Of a stretch of DNA of 64,000 bases, positions 43,241-53,479 are shown piece after piece. This stretch comes from Shewanella fodinae (GTDB lineage Bacteria; Pseudomonadota; Gammaproteobacteria; Enterobacterales; Shewanellaceae): the NCBI RefSeq assembly GCF_014651955.1, contig NZ_BMXW01000002.1, positions 760-64,759 of the forward strand. Direction: 5' to 3'. Within the stretch, counting starts at the first letter, position 1, and every line of letters starts with the position of its first letter. Made by a program: the position numbers and the translations under genes. The notes beneath the pieces are model-generated. The model did not search any database. It saw only the letters and a list, made by a program, of their open reading frames with translations, and was not told where the DNA came from.

Positions 43241-43708
43241 ATGTGGAAAACATTATTCAGTGTATTTGTGTTATCTGTAGTGCTGATAGCTTCAGCACAA
43301 GCAGGTTATGATCGTAATCAGGCCGTACCTGTTGAAAAAGTGTTGTATGGTCAAGTGGAGTCGGTCCGGGATATCACTCAACAGCAGTTGGTGGAAGATA
43401 AAAACAGCGGCTGGCGTACTTTTGGCGGGGCTTTACTGGGTGGCGTTATTGGCAATCAATTTGGCAGTGGTCATGGTCGTGACATTACTACAGTATTAGG
43501 CGCAATTGTGGGTGCTGGCATTGGCAATAACAGTGGTCGTGGCAGCTATTATCGGCAGACACAGTTAATTGAGCTGATGATACGCCAAGAAGACAACACA
43601 CAGGTGATGATCATTCAGGATAAGGATCCTGGCATGCTATTTAACCCCGGTGATGAAGTCCGGGTTGTCTACTTAAAAGGCAGCGTGCGTGTTGATAAAG
43701 CCATGTAA
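43241..43708 (+). CDS. Glycine-zipper 2TM domain protein
   Basis: This 155-residue exported protein has a signal peptide (about residues 1-21, cleavage after AQA) and no lipobox Cys. The centre (about 67-103) has two glycine-zipper hairpin segments, GGALLGGVIGNQFGSGHGRD and VLGAIVGAGIGN, as in the SlyB/Rick_17kDa group. The C-terminal part is a small beta-rich domain. Such proteins sit in or near the outer membrane and are linked to envelope stress; this one's role is unknown. It is monocistronic with a strong terminator. Confidence 0.85.
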   Translation: MWKTLFSVFVLSVVLIASAQAGYDRNQAVPVEKVLYGQVESVRDITQQQLVEDKNSGWRTFGGALLGGVIGNQFGSGHGRDITTVLGAIVGAGIGNNSGRGSYYRQTQLIELMIRQEDNTQVMIIQDKDPGMLFNPGDEVRVVYLKGSVRVDKAM

Positions 43709-43710
43709 AA

Positions 43711-43742
43711 ATAAAAGGCGTCTGTAGCGACGCCTTTTATTA
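43711..43742. terminator. Bidirectional terminator after the glycine-zipper gene
   Basis: A perfect 12-pair stem (43711-43722 with 43729-43740) has A- and T-rich ends and lies between convergent stop codons. Confidence 0.88.
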
Positions 43743-43755
43743 TTCAATATGGGTC

Positions 43756-44070
43756 TCAGAAACCACGGGGTAACTGGTTGCTTGGGTTAGCCGCCAGTTT
43801 CTCGCGCCAGATTTCTTTAGGTGTTTTCCCGCCGTTACTGGTCGCGGTTGTTACCTGCTTTGTCACGGATTTTGCTGGTGTTTTAGGACTTGATGCAGAT
43901 TTTTTGGTGTCTGGTGTCAGCATCAGTTCTAATTCGCTGAAACGTAAAGACTTTCCACCATCAATTTTGTACCAACTGCCGCTTTGTTCAATGGTGACTT
44001 TTTTGCCTTCTTTGGCACTGAGCTGAGCTTCCAGCTGGCTGATTACCTCTTCTTTAGTCAGTGTTGTCAT
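43756..44070 (-). CDS. Conserved hypothetical protein with basic linker
   Basis: This protein of about 104 residues begins MTTLTKEEVISQLEAQLSA, a helical head. A short beta region (VTIEQSGSWYKIDGGKSL) follows, then a Lys/Ser/Thr/Pro-rich linker and the tail TPKEIWREKLAANPSNQLPR. The basic linker between two short motifs suggests nucleic-acid or protein binding, but I do not recognise the family. The frame is open to 44223; the ATG at 44070 gives the compact product. It is a single gene. Confidence 0.6.
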   Translation of the reverse strand: MTTLTKEEVISQLEAQLSAKEGKKVTIEQSGSWYKIDGGKSLRFSELELMLTPDTKKSASSPKTPAKSVTKQVTTATSNGGKTPKEIWREKLAANPSNQLPRGF

Positions 44071-44275
44071 AGCGTTAATCCATATTATTTCTTTAGTGAC
44101 TTTAGCTTGTAACTGTAATTTTATCGGGCAAATTCTGTAAATGTCCAATTTATGGGCGGAAATTGTTGGAATGATTGTGTTTTCCCCAATAACTGAGGCA
44201 ATAGCAAAGGCTGCAGCCCGCATCCTTTACCTGTGTTACCATCAATAGCAGCAGTTCTTCGTACTGGACAATAAT

Positions 44276-45028
44276 ATGCAACGAGCAGAACTAGAAACAT
44301 ATCTACAAACATTTTTGCAGGTTGAGAAATTTCGGGATTACGCCCCCAATGGCCTGCAAGTGGAAGGCCGATCGCAGATAAAGCGAATTGTGACGGGCGT
44401 GACGGCTTGTCAGCCACTCATTGATGCTGCTATCTCCTGGCAGGCGGATGCGGTATTGGTACACCATGGCTTTTTCTGGAAAAGTGAACCGCAGGTACTG
44501 GTGGGTATGAAACAGCGGCGAATCAAGGCTTTGTTAGCGCACGATATTAATCTGTTCGCCTACCATTTACCGCTAGATGCACATCCAGATGTGGGCAATA
44601 ACGTCATGTTGGCACATCAGTTGGGGTTACAGAAAACCCAACCGGTGAGTGATTTACCACAAGAGTTGCTGTGGCGAGGACAACTGTCACAAGAGATGTC
44701 TCCTGAAGGTCTTACTGAATGGATAACCAAGAGACTTGGACGGGCACCATTGCATTTGCCTGCCTCTAATACGGTTATTCGCGCTGTGGCTTGGTGTACC
44801 GGTGGCGCACAGGATTATATCGATCAGGCAAGTGCCCTTGGTGTTGATGCGTTTATCAGTGGTGAAGTCTCAGAACGGACATTTCATAGTGCCGCAGAGC
44901 AGGGCGTCCATTACTATGCAGCGGGGCATCACGCCACTGAACGCTATGGCATTCAGGCACTCGGAGAACACTTGGCGCGGCAGTTTGGCTTGGAACACAA
45001 ATTTATTGATATTGATAATCCCGTTTAG
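44276..45028 (+). CDS. Nif3-like dinuclear metal-centre protein (YbgI family)
   Basis: This 250-residue member of the NIF3 superfamily is similar to E. coli YbgI. Metal-binding His residues are visible in VLVHHGFFW, the early pair of the family, and late in YYAAGHHATERYG. The LFAYHLPLDAHPDVGNN segment is also characteristic. The family is often annotated as GTP cyclohydrolase I type 2, but its biochemical function is not firmly known. It is convergent with metG, with a terminator between them. Confidence 0.9.
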   Translation: MQRAELETYLQTFLQVEKFRDYAPNGLQVEGRSQIKRIVTGVTACQPLIDAAISWQADAVLVHHGFFWKSEPQVLVGMKQRRIKALLAHDINLFAYHLPLDAHPDVGNNVMLAHQLGLQKTQPVSDLPQELLWRGQLSQEMSPEGLTEWITKRLGRAPLHLPASNTVIRAVAWCTGGAQDYIDQASALGVDAFISGEVSERTFHSAAEQGVHYYAAGHHATERYGIQALGEHLARQFGLEHKFIDIDNPV

Positions 45029-45076
45029 GACGATATGTTTGAATGATCTAAGTTGAATAATAACAACTGAATAATG

Positions 45077-45104
45077 ATAAAGGCCGCAGTCGCGGCCTTT
45101 TCAA
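45077..45104. terminator. Terminator between the Nif3-like gene and metG
   Basis: A nine-pair GC-rich stem (45079-45087 with 45092-45100) with a four-base loop and flanking A/T lies between convergent genes. Confidence 0.85.
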
Positions 45105-45122
45105 TAGATAACGCAAAGTGAC

Positions 45123-47156
45123 TTACTTCACTCGCATTCCGGGTTGTGCGCCTGCATGCGGTTCTAAAATCCATAGATCCTTACCGCCAGGGCCCGCCGC
45201 CAGTACCATGCCTTCAGACATGCCAAACCGCATTTTGCGCGGAGCCAAATTTGCCACCATAACGGTAAGCTTACCCACCAGATCTTCTGGATTATAAGCG
45301 GATTTTATACCGGCAAATACTTGGCGAGTTTCACCGCCAATATCCAGTTGTAGCTTCAGCAACTTGTCTGCTTCGGGGACCAGCTCTGCTTGTTTAATCA
45401 AGGCAATCCGTAAATCGACTTTGGCAAAATCATCATAGGCAATTTCGGCGCCGATGGGATCTGCTGTCAATGGTGATGCTTCAGGCTGTGGCGCGGTTGC
45501 TGTGGTTTGCAGATTCTCCTTGGAGGCTTCGACCATCGCTTGCACTTTATCCATTTCTACGCGTTGCATCATAGGTTTAAATGGATTGATAACATGCCCG
45601 GCAAGATCCTGACTTAAACCGTCCCAAGTGAGCTCCAACGCCAAGAATGCTTCCACATCGCTCGCTAGTCGTGGCAGCACCGGTTTCAGGTAAGTGCTGA
45701 GAATACGGAACAGATTGATGGCGTTTGAACACACTTCATGAGCGCGAGTCAAAGTTTCATCGGCTTTCACCAGTTGCCAAGGTGCCTCGTCGGCGACATA
45801 GGCATTTGCCAGATCCGCCAGCGCCATAATTTCGCGGATCGCCTTGCTGTACTCCCGATTTTCATACAACTCAGCAATCACTTCGGCTTTTGCAAGGAAG
45901 GTATTTTGCAGTGACTTATCGCTAACGGCGGCCAGCTTGCCATCAAAGCGCTTAGTGATAAAACCTGCGGTGCGGCTAGCCAAGTTGACTAGCTTGCCGA
46001 CCAAATCTGAGTTCACCCGGCTGACAAAATCTTCTAGGTTGAGGTCAAGATCGTCAATGCCATTAGAGAGTTTCGCGGCGTAGTAATAACGCAGGTATTC
46101 AGGATCTAGATGTTCCAGGTATGTACGTGCTTTGATGAAGGTCCCTTTGGACTTGGACATCTTGGCACCATTCACTGTCACATAACCGTGGGTGAATACG
46201 CTGTTTGGCTGCCGATAACCACTGCCATAAAGCATCGCCGGCCAGAACAAACTGTGGAAGTAGACGATGTCTTTGCCGATGAAATGATACACTTCCGCGC
46301 TGGAGTCTTGGCCCCAGAACTCATTAAAATCCAACTCTGGACGCTTGTTGCAGAGGTTTTTAAATGAACCCATATAGCCGATAGGCGCATCCAACCACAC
46401 GTAGAAATATTTACCGGGTGCATCGGGAATTTCAAAGCCGAAATAAGGCGCATCGCGGCTGATATCCCACTGCTGCAACCCTTGTTCAAACCACTCATTC
46501 AGCTTGTTGGCGATCTCGGTTTGCAACGAGCCAGAACGGGTCCAACTCTTCAACATCTCCTCAAAGGCGGGCAAATCGAAAAAGAAATGCTCGGATTCCT
46601 TCAGTACCGGGGTTGCGCCAGACACGGCAGAACGCGGATTAATCAGCTCTGTCGGACTATAGGTCGCACCGCAGTTGTCGCAGTTATCGCCATATTGGCC
46701 TTCCGCTTTACACTTCGGACAAGTGCCCTTAACAAAACGGTCAGGCAGAAACATCTGCTTCTCTGGGTCATAAAGTTGGCTAATAGTGCGCTGCTTGATG
46801 TAACCGTTGGCGCGCAGTTTTAGGTAGATTTCATTAGCAATTTCATGATTTTCCGGGCTATGAGTGCTGTGATAGTTGTCATAGCGGATATTAAATCCGG
46901 CAAAATCCGCCTGATGCTCTTGGCTTACTTCCGCAATCATCTGTTCCGGTGTCATGCCCATCTGCTGAGCTTTGAGCATGATGGGAGTGCCATGCGCATC
47001 ATCGGCGCAAATGTAATAGCACTCATGACCACGCAGTTTTTGAAAGCGTGACCAGATATCGGTCTGAATATGCTCCAGCATATGCCCCAAATGGATGGAA
47101 CCGTTGGCGTAAGGTAAAGCACTGGTAACGAGGATCTTGCGTTTAGAATCTGACAT
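45123..47156 (-). CDS. metG: Methionyl-tRNA synthetase
   Basis: MetG charges initiator and elongator tRNA-Met. The 677-residue class I enzyme has HLGH (residues 22-25), a zinc knuckle made of CPKC and CDNC, KMSKS in the second half, an anticodon-binding helical domain, and a C-terminal EMAPII-like tRNA-binding domain with the dimerising tail (after about residue 575). A low-complexity Pro/Ala/Thr linker separates that last domain. It is divergent from apbC, as in E. coli. Confidence 0.98.
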   Translation of the reverse strand: MSDSKRKILVTSALPYANGSIHLGHMLEHIQTDIWSRFQKLRGHECYYICADDAHGTPIMLKAQQMGMTPEQMIAEVSQEHQADFAGFNIRYDNYHSTHSPENHEIANEIYLKLRANGYIKQRTISQLYDPEKQMFLPDRFVKGTCPKCKAEGQYGDNCDNCGATYSPTELINPRSAVSGATPVLKESEHFFFDLPAFEEMLKSWTRSGSLQTEIANKLNEWFEQGLQQWDISRDAPYFGFEIPDAPGKYFYVWLDAPIGYMGSFKNLCNKRPELDFNEFWGQDSSAEVYHFIGKDIVYFHSLFWPAMLYGSGYRQPNSVFTHGYVTVNGAKMSKSKGTFIKARTYLEHLDPEYLRYYYAAKLSNGIDDLDLNLEDFVSRVNSDLVGKLVNLASRTAGFITKRFDGKLAAVSDKSLQNTFLAKAEVIAELYENREYSKAIREIMALADLANAYVADEAPWQLVKADETLTRAHEVCSNAINLFRILSTYLKPVLPRLASDVEAFLALELTWDGLSQDLAGHVINPFKPMMQRVEMDKVQAMVEASKENLQTTATAPQPEASPLTADPIGAEIAYDDFAKVDLRIALIKQAELVPEADKLLKLQLDIGGETRQVFAGIKSAYNPEDLVGKLTVMVANLAPRKMRFGMSEGMVLAAGPGGKDLWILEPHAGAQPGMRVK

Positions 47157-47319
47157 CTTGTTTCTAATCTGCTTAAATAGCCATGAAAATAATGGCCTAG
47201 ATACTAACCGATCCCTCGGCTATTTTCATCATGGTGTGAGCTGGATGAAGTAAATCTATTCCAAATCAGCAGATAATTTCTGGTACACTTGGTCAACTTT
47301 ATCTGAAGGGGATTATATT

Positions 47320-48435
47320 TTGTCTTCTGCATCTCAGGACTATCGTCTTAGTGACGCGCTTCTTGGTCCAGTACTCGCCACACTTAATGCTTATCAGGAT
47401 CCTTATCTTAAACAAGGACTGGTCGATGCCGGTTGTGTTACCAAACTGGCAATGAACGGTACGCAACTGCAGCTCGGAATGGTTTATCCCTATCCTTGTG
47501 AAACCCAATATCGTGACACTGTCATGGCGCTCACTCAGGCGTTAGCTAAAATTGACGGTATTGATGAAGTCGAAGCCGAGATGGACTTTAAAGTGAAGTC
47601 TTACTCTGCGACGGGCAATATTCCGCCTATCCCGAATGTGAAACAAGTGATTGCGGTGGCTTCTGGTAAGGGCGGCGTGGGTAAGTCTACCACTGCGGTG
47701 AACTTGGCACTGGCGTTGGCGGCAGAAGGTGCCAACGTAGGCATTCTGGATGCTGATATTTACGGTCCATCAGTCCCCATGATGTTAGGTGTTACTGATT
47801 TTCGGCCGTTGTCTCCCGATGGTAAGTATATGACCTGTGCCAATGCTCATGGCATCAGCGCTCAGAGTATCGGATTTCTGCTGACGGATGATCAAGCGGC
47901 GGTTTGGCGTGGTCCAATGGCAGCGGGTGCCCTGTTGCAATTGGTGAATGAGTCTTTGTGGCAAGATCTAGATTATCTGGTTATCGATTTGCCACCAGGC
48001 ACCGGTGATATCCAACTGACATTGTCACAGAAAGTGCCAGTGAGTGGTGCCGTGATTGTGACTACTCCGCAAGATATTGCCTTGGCTGATGCGCAAAAGG
48101 GCATCTCCATGTTTGAAAAGGTCAATATTCCGGTGCTTGGTGTAGTGGAAAACATGAGTTTCTACCTGTGCCCAGAGTGTGGTCATAAAGAATATCCGTT
48201 TGGCAGTGACGGTGGCGCTCGTATTGCTCAGCGTTACAACGTGCCGTTGTTGGGGGCGCTGCCACTGAACGGCAATATTCGGGAAAATATGGACCAAGGT
48301 GTTCCGACCGTTGTGGCCGATGCTGACGGCGAAGTGGCCGCTATCTATCGCGATATCGCGCGTAAAGTGGCAGCCTCGTTAGCATTGCAACAGCAACAAA
48401 GTACGGTTTCTATTGCGATTTCTGAGGAAGAATAA
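47320..48435 (+). CDS. apbC: Iron-sulphur cluster carrier protein ApbC (Mrp)
   Basis: ApbC/Mrp is a P-loop ATPase that carries and transfers Fe-S clusters. The N-terminal 90 residues form the small MIP18-like domain; then come GKGGVGKST (deviant Walker A), DADIYGPS and a cluster-binding CPEC (CxxC). The 371-residue protein starts at TTG 47320, 8 bases after AAGGGG. It is followed after 6 bases by udk, and the metG/apbC-udk-dcd neighbourhood resembles that of E. coli. Confidence 0.94.
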   Translation: MSSASQDYRLSDALLGPVLATLNAYQDPYLKQGLVDAGCVTKLAMNGTQLQLGMVYPYPCETQYRDTVMALTQALAKIDGIDEVEAEMDFKVKSYSATGNIPPIPNVKQVIAVASGKGGVGKSTTAVNLALALAAEGANVGILDADIYGPSVPMMLGVTDFRPLSPDGKYMTCANAHGISAQSIGFLLTDDQAAVWRGPMAAGALLQLVNESLWQDLDYLVIDLPPGTGDIQLTLSQKVPVSGAVIVTTPQDIALADAQKGISMFEKVNIPVLGVVENMSFYLCPECGHKEYPFGSDGGARIAQRYNVPLLGALPLNGNIRENMDQGVPTVVADADGEVAAIYRDIARKVAASLALQQQQSTVSIAISEEE

Positions 48436-48441
48436 AGCAGA

Positions 48442-49080
48442 ATGAGCGCGGCCCATAGTGTAATAATTGGCATTGCCGGAGCTTCCGCCTCCGGCAAAAG
48501 CCTGATTGCCAGAACCATCTACGAGGAGTTGTGCCGAGATCTCGGCACCAACGAAATTGGGGTGATCAGTGAAGACAGCTACTATCGCGATCAGAGCCAT
48601 TTGCCGATGGAACAGCGGGTGCTGACCAACTATGACCATCCCAAGGCGTTAGATCATCAGTTGCTGGCGCGCCATCTGGAAAATCTCAAAGATGGCAAGC
48701 CGGTTGAAATTCCCTGTTACAGTTATGTGGAACACACCCGCACTGGTGAGTCATTGCTGATGACACCGAAAAAGGTCATTATTCTTGAAGGTATTCTGTT
48801 GCTGACCGACCCCAAATTGCGAGATCTGATGGATGCGAGTGTCTTTATGGATACGCCGTTGGATATCTGCTTGATCCGCCGTTTGCGCCGGGATGTAGAA
48901 GAGCGAGGGCGTACCATGGAATCGGTGCTGACGCAGTATCAAAATACGGTGCGCCCCATGTACCTACAATTTATCGAACCATCCAAGCAATACGCCGATA
49001 TCATCGTGCCTCGTGGCGGTAAAAACCGTATTGCCACTGATATTCTGAAAACGCGTATTCAGCACCTACTTTCGAGATAG
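48442..49080 (+). CDS. udk: Uridine kinase
   Basis: Udk phosphorylates uridine and cytidine in pyrimidine salvage, complementing upp, which is also in this window. The P-loop GASASGKS is near residues 11-18, and the segment [12 protein letters not shown] follows, with [14 protein letters not shown]-rich lid sequences later. The 212-residue length is normal. It lies in one direction between apbC and dcd with short gaps. Confidence 0.96.
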   Translation: MSAAHSVIIGIAGASASGKSLIARTIYEELCRDLGTNEIGVISEDSYYRDQSHLPMEQRVLTNYDHPKALDHQLLARHLENLKDGKPVEIPCYSYVEHTRTGESLLMTPKKVIILEGILLLTDPKLRDLMDASVFMDTPLDICLIRRLRRDVEERGRTMESVLTQYQNTVRPMYLQFIEPSKQYADIIVPRGGKNRIATDILKTRIQHLLSR

Positions 49081-49104
49081 TACGACCCAGGAGAACAGGG
49101 CCCA

Positions 49105-49686
49105 ATGAGATTAACCGACATCGAAATTGAACAATGCCTTGATGATGGCAGTATCGTAATTGAGCCGCGGCCTGCCAGTGACGCTATTAGCGGCGTCAGT
49201 GTGGATGTCCGTTTGGGGCATCAATTTCGGGTGTTTAAAGATCACACTGCGCCCTATATCGATTTGTCAGGTCCGAAAGCTGAAGTCCAGTCTGCATTGG
49301 ACAACGTGATGAGCGATCAGATAGACATTGCCGATGGTCAAGCATTTTTCCTGCATCCTGGGGAGTTGGCGTTAGCCGTTACCTATGAAAGTGTGCAATT
49401 GCCGGCGGATATTGTGGGATGGCTTGATGGCCGCTCATCGTTAGCACGACTTGGGTTGATGGTGCATGTCACCGCGCACCGCATTGATCCAGGCTGGAAA
49501 GGTAAAATAGTGCTGGAGTTTTTTAACAGCGGTAAATTGCCGCTGGCTTTACGGCCGATGATGACCATTGGCGCGTTGAATTTCGACAAACTTAATCATC
49601 CGGTTGCTAAACCTTATAATTCGCGTAAAAACGCCAAGTATAAAGATCAACAAGATGCGGTTGCCAGCCGCATTAGTCAGGATTGA
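49105..49686 (+). CDS. dcd: dCTP deaminase
   Basis: Dcd deaminates dCTP to dUTP, feeding dTMP synthesis. The 193-residue trimeric enzyme has [20 protein letters not shown], the active-site [10 protein letters not shown] block and [19 protein letters not shown], with the catalytic Glu in the last. It is 9 bases upstream of pabC, and a further gene of the same nucleotide route (tmk) follows 2 kb downstream. Confidence 0.97.
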   Translation: MRLTDIEIEQCLDDGSIVIEPRPASDAISGVSVDVRLGHQFRVFKDHTAPYIDLSGPKAEVQSALDNVMSDQIDIADGQAFFLHPGELALAVTYESVQLPADIVGWLDGRSSLARLGLMVHVTAHRIDPGWKGKIVLEFFNSGKLPLALRPMMTIGALNFDKLNHPVAKPYNSRKNAKYKDQQDAVASRISQD

Positions 49687-49695
49687 TTAGCGCTG

Positions 49696-50529
49696 ATGGC
49701 GACGGTGTGGGTCAACGGTGAGGCTACTGAAAAAATCAGTGTCTATGACCGGGCGTTCACCTATGGCGATGGACTGTTTGCTACGATGGCTGTGGACGTC
49801 GCGGGGAAAATACAGTTTTTGTCTTGCCACCTGCAGCGGTTGCAGCAGGGTGCTGCTCGGCTGGGGTTTCACTGGCACCCTTCAGAATTGTTATTGTCAC
49901 TGCTGGCTGAAACCGCCAGTCGCTGTCCTTCGCATTGTTTGAAACTGCAACTGAGCCGCGGTAATGGTGGACGTGGTTATATGCCGCCAGCTGAGCCACA
50001 AGTTACCGAGGTTTTGAGTGTCAGTGCGCTGCCAGCACACTATAGCAAGTGGCGACAGCAAGGGATCAAACTGCAAACTTCCGCGGTGACACTGGCGAAG
50101 CAACCCTTACTTGCCGGTATCAAGCATTTGAATCGCCTCGAACAGGTGCTGATAAAAAGCTATCCGTTGCCCGCAGGAATTGATGATTGGCTGGTGTATG
50201 ACACTGAGGCTAATCTGCTTGAAACTTCCATGGCGAATCTATTCTTAATCACAAACAATGCCCGCGGCGGCTGGCAGGCATTAACGCCGGCGATTAATTA
50301 TGCCGGCGTGTCGGGTGTGATGCGCCAGCAGGTGATAATGGCATTGCTGGCAATGAACATTGATGTGCAGGTACAAGCTGTCCGCCGCGATTGCTTAAGT
50401 CGCGTATCGCATCTGTTTATCAGCAACAGTCTATGCGGTGTAGTGGATATCATTGGCGTGGACAGCTATCGTTATCAACCTTGGTCATTGAGTTCTCAGT
50501 TGAGGCAGCATCTCGCCATTCAGTTATGA
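49696..50529 (+). CDS. pabC: Aminodeoxychorismate lyase
   Basis: PabC splits 4-amino-4-deoxychorismate to p-aminobenzoate and pyruvate for folate synthesis. It is a fold-type IV PLP enzyme: YDRAFTYGDGLFATM opens the fold, the PLP Lys is in AGIKHLNRLEQVL, and ETSMANLFL is the cofactor-phosphate region. The 277-residue gene ends in ATGA, overlapping the mltG start by four bases. It opens the conserved pabC-mltG-tmk-holB-pilZ-tatD operon. Confidence 0.94.
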   Translation: MATVWVNGEATEKISVYDRAFTYGDGLFATMAVDVAGKIQFLSCHLQRLQQGAARLGFHWHPSELLLSLLAETASRCPSHCLKLQLSRGNGGRGYMPPAEPQVTEVLSVSALPAHYSKWRQQGIKLQTSAVTLAKQPLLAGIKHLNRLEQVLIKSYPLPAGIDDWLVYDTEANLLETSMANLFLITNNARGGWQALTPAINYAGVSGVMRQQVIMALLAMNIDVQVQAVRRDCLSRVSHLFISNSLCGVVDIIGVDSYRYQPWSLSSQLRQHLAIQL

Positions 50530-51536
50530 AAAAATGGATCCTGATTACCGCTGCAACTTTTTTGACATTGCTGACATTACTGTTGGCTGTTGGCCTTTGG
50601 GCTTACCAGCAGACGCAAGTGTTCGGTCGCACGGCCTTAGCGCTGGAGTCTCCGCAAGAGTTGCAACTGGGGCACGGTACCTCTTTTCATCGGTTAGGGC
50701 AGGAATTGCAACAGCGCGGCTGGCTACAGTATGACTGGCGTTGGAAAATGTTGGGAAAGTTACAGCCGCAATTGACGGCTATTCGTTCTGGGTTGTACGA
50801 GGTTTTACCTCAGGATACGCCGGATTCGTTACTGCAAAAGCTGGTAGCCGGTGACGAAAAGCGATTTACCCTGACGCTGGTCGAAGGTAAAACGATTAGT
50901 GAATGGCGGCAATATCTGCAGCAATTACCGCATTTGCAACAGTCACCGCAACCATTTTTGCAGGTATTGCAGCAGCAAGGTGATGATTCCGCCAAAGCTG
51001 AAGGAAAATTTTTTCCAGATACTTACCAATATCGAGCGGGTACCGAACTGACGACGCTGCTCACCCAGAGCTATCATAAAATGCAGCAAGAGCTACAGGC
51101 CGTCTGGGACGAGCGCGACCAAGATTTGCCGCTGGAATCGCCCTATGAGCTACTGATTCTGGCATCCATCATAGAAAAGGAAACTGGCAAGGCAGAAGAG
51201 CGGCGATTGATTTCAGCCGTATTTATCAATCGCCTGCGTAAAGGTATGCGCTTGCAAACAGATCCCACTGTGATTTATGGAATGGGGGACGCCTTTAATG
51301 GCAATATCACCCGCAAGGATCTGCTACAGGAAACGCCATTCAACACCTACCGCATTCATGGTTTGCCACCAACGCCCATAGCGGCACCGGGGCGTGAATC
51401 ATTAATGGCGGCGGCGCATCCTGAGGCAGTGAATTATCTTTATTTTGTATCGCGCAACGATGGTTCGCATGTCTTTTCGGCAACACTGGCGGAACACAAT
51501 CGAGCGGTAGACCGTTATCAGAGAAGAAAGAAATAA
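50526..51536 (+). CDS. mltG: Endolytic murein transglycosylase MltG
   Basis: MltG cuts nascent peptidoglycan glycan strands and so limits their length. The 336-residue protein has one N-terminal membrane helix (about residues 5-27) and a periplasmic YceG domain. The catalytic Glu lies in [10 protein letters not shown], and [12 protein letters not shown] and [15 protein letters not shown] are family signatures. The ATG at 50526 overlaps pabC (ATGA), and the stop overlaps the tmk start (TAATG), so translation is coupled on both sides. Confidence 0.95.
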   Translation: MKKWILITAATFLTLLTLLLAVGLWAYQQTQVFGRTALALESPQELQLGHGTSFHRLGQELQQRGWLQYDWRWKMLGKLQPQLTAIRSGLYEVLPQDTPDSLLQKLVAGDEKRFTLTLVEGKTISEWRQYLQQLPHLQQSPQPFLQVLQQQGDDSAKAEGKFFPDTYQYRAGTELTTLLTQSYHKMQQELQAVWDERDQDLPLESPYELLILASIIEKETGKAEERRLISAVFINRLRKGMRLQTDPTVIYGMGDAFNGNITRKDLLQETPFNTYRIHGLPPTPIAAPGRESLMAAAHPEAVNYLYFVSRNDGSHVFSATLAEHNRAVDRYQRRKK

Positions 51537-52177
51537 TGCAGGTTACGCTGAAAAATCCGGGCAAATTTATTGTCATCGAAGGGCTTGAAGGAGCGGGTAA
51601 GTCAAGCGCAATAGCCTTAGTACGCGATTTTATTAGTCAGTTGACGGGCCGGGAACCCGTGTGTACCCGTGAGCCGGGTGGCACCCCTCTGGCGGAAAAA
51701 ATCCGTACGTTGGTTAAAACCACAGATGCCAGTGATCCATTATGTGATGAAGCGGAATGTTTGCTGATGTATGCCGCCAGAGCACAGTTAGTCGCCAATG
51801 TCATTAAACCCGCTTTAGCTCGGGGAGAATGGGTACTTGGCGATCGCCACAATCTTTCTTCCCTAGCTTATCAAGGGGGCGGTCGCGGCTTAATGTCATT
51901 GGTGCAGACCATCAGCGCAGCTACTCTTGGCGATTTTAAACCACAATTGACGCTTTATCTGGATATTCCACCGGCGCTCGGAATGGCTCGCGCTGCTAGT
52001 CGTGGCGAACTTGATCGTATCGAGCAGCAAGAACTGGATTTCTTTGAACGTGCACGCGCTACTTATCTTTCATTGGCGGCGGCCGATAATACCATTGTGG
52101 TGATCGACGCCAGTCAGCCGCTGCCACAGGTGCATCATGATATTGTGGCAACGCTTGAGCAACGGTTGGGGAGTTAG
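51536..52177 (+). CDS. tmk: Thymidylate kinase
   Basis: Tmk phosphorylates dTMP to dTDP. The 213-residue protein has the P-loop [23 protein letters not shown] with the DR(E) nucleotide site, [16 protein letters not shown] and a lid region with [14 protein letters not shown]. It starts one base inside the mltG stop and is followed immediately by holB. Confidence 0.96.
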   Translation: MQVTLKNPGKFIVIEGLEGAGKSSAIALVRDFISQLTGREPVCTREPGGTPLAEKIRTLVKTTDASDPLCDEAECLLMYAARAQLVANVIKPALARGEWVLGDRHNLSSLAYQGGGRGLMSLVQTISAATLGDFKPQLTLYLDIPPALGMARAASRGELDRIEQQELDFFERARATYLSLAAADNTIVVIDASQPLPQVHHDIVATLEQRLGS

Positions 52178-52179
52178 TG

Positions 52180-53097
52180 ATGTCCGCCAATCTGCCATGG
52201 TTGCACGATGCCCAACAGCAGTTCGCCGCACAGCGGCGGCAAGGGATGCTACCACATGCCATGTTACTGCCGTTAGCGGAAGCTGATGGCGGTGTGGCAC
52301 TTGGGCAATATATGGCGGCACTGGCTTTATGTAACGCTCCGTTAGCCGATGAACCCTGTGGTCACTGTAAAAGTTGCCAATTAGTCAATGCTGGCAATCA
52401 TCCTGATTTCCACCTGTTGCAGGCGGATGGAAATCAGATCAAGGTTGAACAGGTGCGGGGCTTATGTCAGTCGTTGATGAATACTGCACAACAGGGTGGC
52501 TTCCGGGTGGCATTGATATTGCGGTGCGAACGGATGACTGTAGCAGCGGCTAATGCCTTATTGAAAACGCTGGAAGAACCGGGAGCAGCAACATTGTTGG
52601 TGTTGCAGAGTGACAGACCAGCAGCCTTATTACCAACGGTTGTCAGCCGTTGCCAGCAAGTGAAGGTGGCACGGCCATCAGCAGTACAACTTAACCAATG
52701 GCTGCATTCGCAATATCCGCAACTTAATGAAGATCTGGCCTGGTGTTTGCCTATTGCGGGGGGCGCACTGCAACTGGCCCAATATGTAGCGGATGGCTAT
52801 GCGGCTGAACTGAAAAAGTTGAAAACTGCCTGGCAGAAAAGCCTTGAGAGTGGTCATCTGAGTCAAAAGCTCAGTAACTTGTCTGCAGAGCAACTGTTTG
52901 ACGCACTTAAACTGTTATATCAGGTGCTACAGGATGAAATGCACGCAGGACTACTTGACCCATTACAGCAGTCACAAGTCGCACAACTGGCGGCGAGGGT
53001 AATGCGAGATAATCAGCAACTGATGTTAATGGCGAATGTCAATTATCTGGCGCTATGCCAAAGTTATGTCTTAGAATACAAGAGACTGAAAAAATAA
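52180..53097 (+). CDS. holB: DNA polymerase III delta' subunit
   Basis: HolB is part of the clamp loader that puts the beta clamp on DNA. The 305-residue protein has the zinc module CGHCKSCQLV, EQVRGLCQSL, the NALLKTLEEP sensor-like motif and SRCQQV with the Arg of the SRC motif. It lacks a working Walker A, as is usual for delta'. It begins after the tmk stop; the ATG at 52180 is preferred over the overlapping GTG at 52177 because of the GGGGAG site. Confidence 0.93.
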   Translation: MSANLPWLHDAQQQFAAQRRQGMLPHAMLLPLAEADGGVALGQYMAALALCNAPLADEPCGHCKSCQLVNAGNHPDFHLLQADGNQIKVEQVRGLCQSLMNTAQQGGFRVALILRCERMTVAAANALLKTLEEPGAATLLVLQSDRPAALLPTVVSRCQQVKVARPSAVQLNQWLHSQYPQLNEDLAWCLPIAGGALQLAQYVADGYAAELKKLKTAWQKSLESGHLSQKLSNLSAEQLFDALKLLYQVLQDEMHAGLLDPLQQSQVAQLAARVMRDNQQLMLMANVNYLALCQSYVLEYKRLKK

Positions 53098-53106
53098 AAG
53101 TATCCT

Positions 53107-53433
53107 ATGGTTGATCTGATCGTAAATTTTGACACCCTGCATCAGCTGTACCGTGCTTACATGCCGTTTATTCAGCCAGCAGGGTTATTTGTCACGACGA
53201 CTGAAAGCCATTTCCTGGGGCAGGAGATGCGTATTGGCTATCGTTTGCCGGGAGCAACTGGTATTAACGAATTTCAGGGCGTGGTGGTTTGGATCAATCC
53301 CTTGGGAGCCTCCGGTGGCCGTCCCGCTGGCATCGGGGTAAAAATTCTTTCAGAGGCTCAGGAACATAAACAACGTATTGAGAACCTGCTGTCCCGTGAA
53401 TTGGCCTCGGGCGATTTGACCTGCACTATGTAG
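53107..53433 (+). CDS. PilZ domain protein
   Basis: This 108-residue single-domain protein is related to the PilZ encoded between holB and tatD in many gammaproteobacteria and involved in type IV pilus biogenesis in Pseudomonas. It has LFVTTTESHFLGQEMRIGY and the GVVVWINP segment. The RxxxR and D/NxSxxG motifs that bind cyclic di-GMP in other PilZ proteins are not clear here, as in true PilZ. It sits 9 bases after holB. Confidence 0.9.
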   Translation: MVDLIVNFDTLHQLYRAYMPFIQPAGLFVTTTESHFLGQEMRIGYRLPGATGINEFQGVVVWINPLGASGGRPAGIGVKILSEAQEHKQRIENLLSRELASGDLTCTM

Positions 53434-53479
53434 CGGGATATTCTTGCTTCCCTTTTTGTAACTCCTTATGGGACTGATT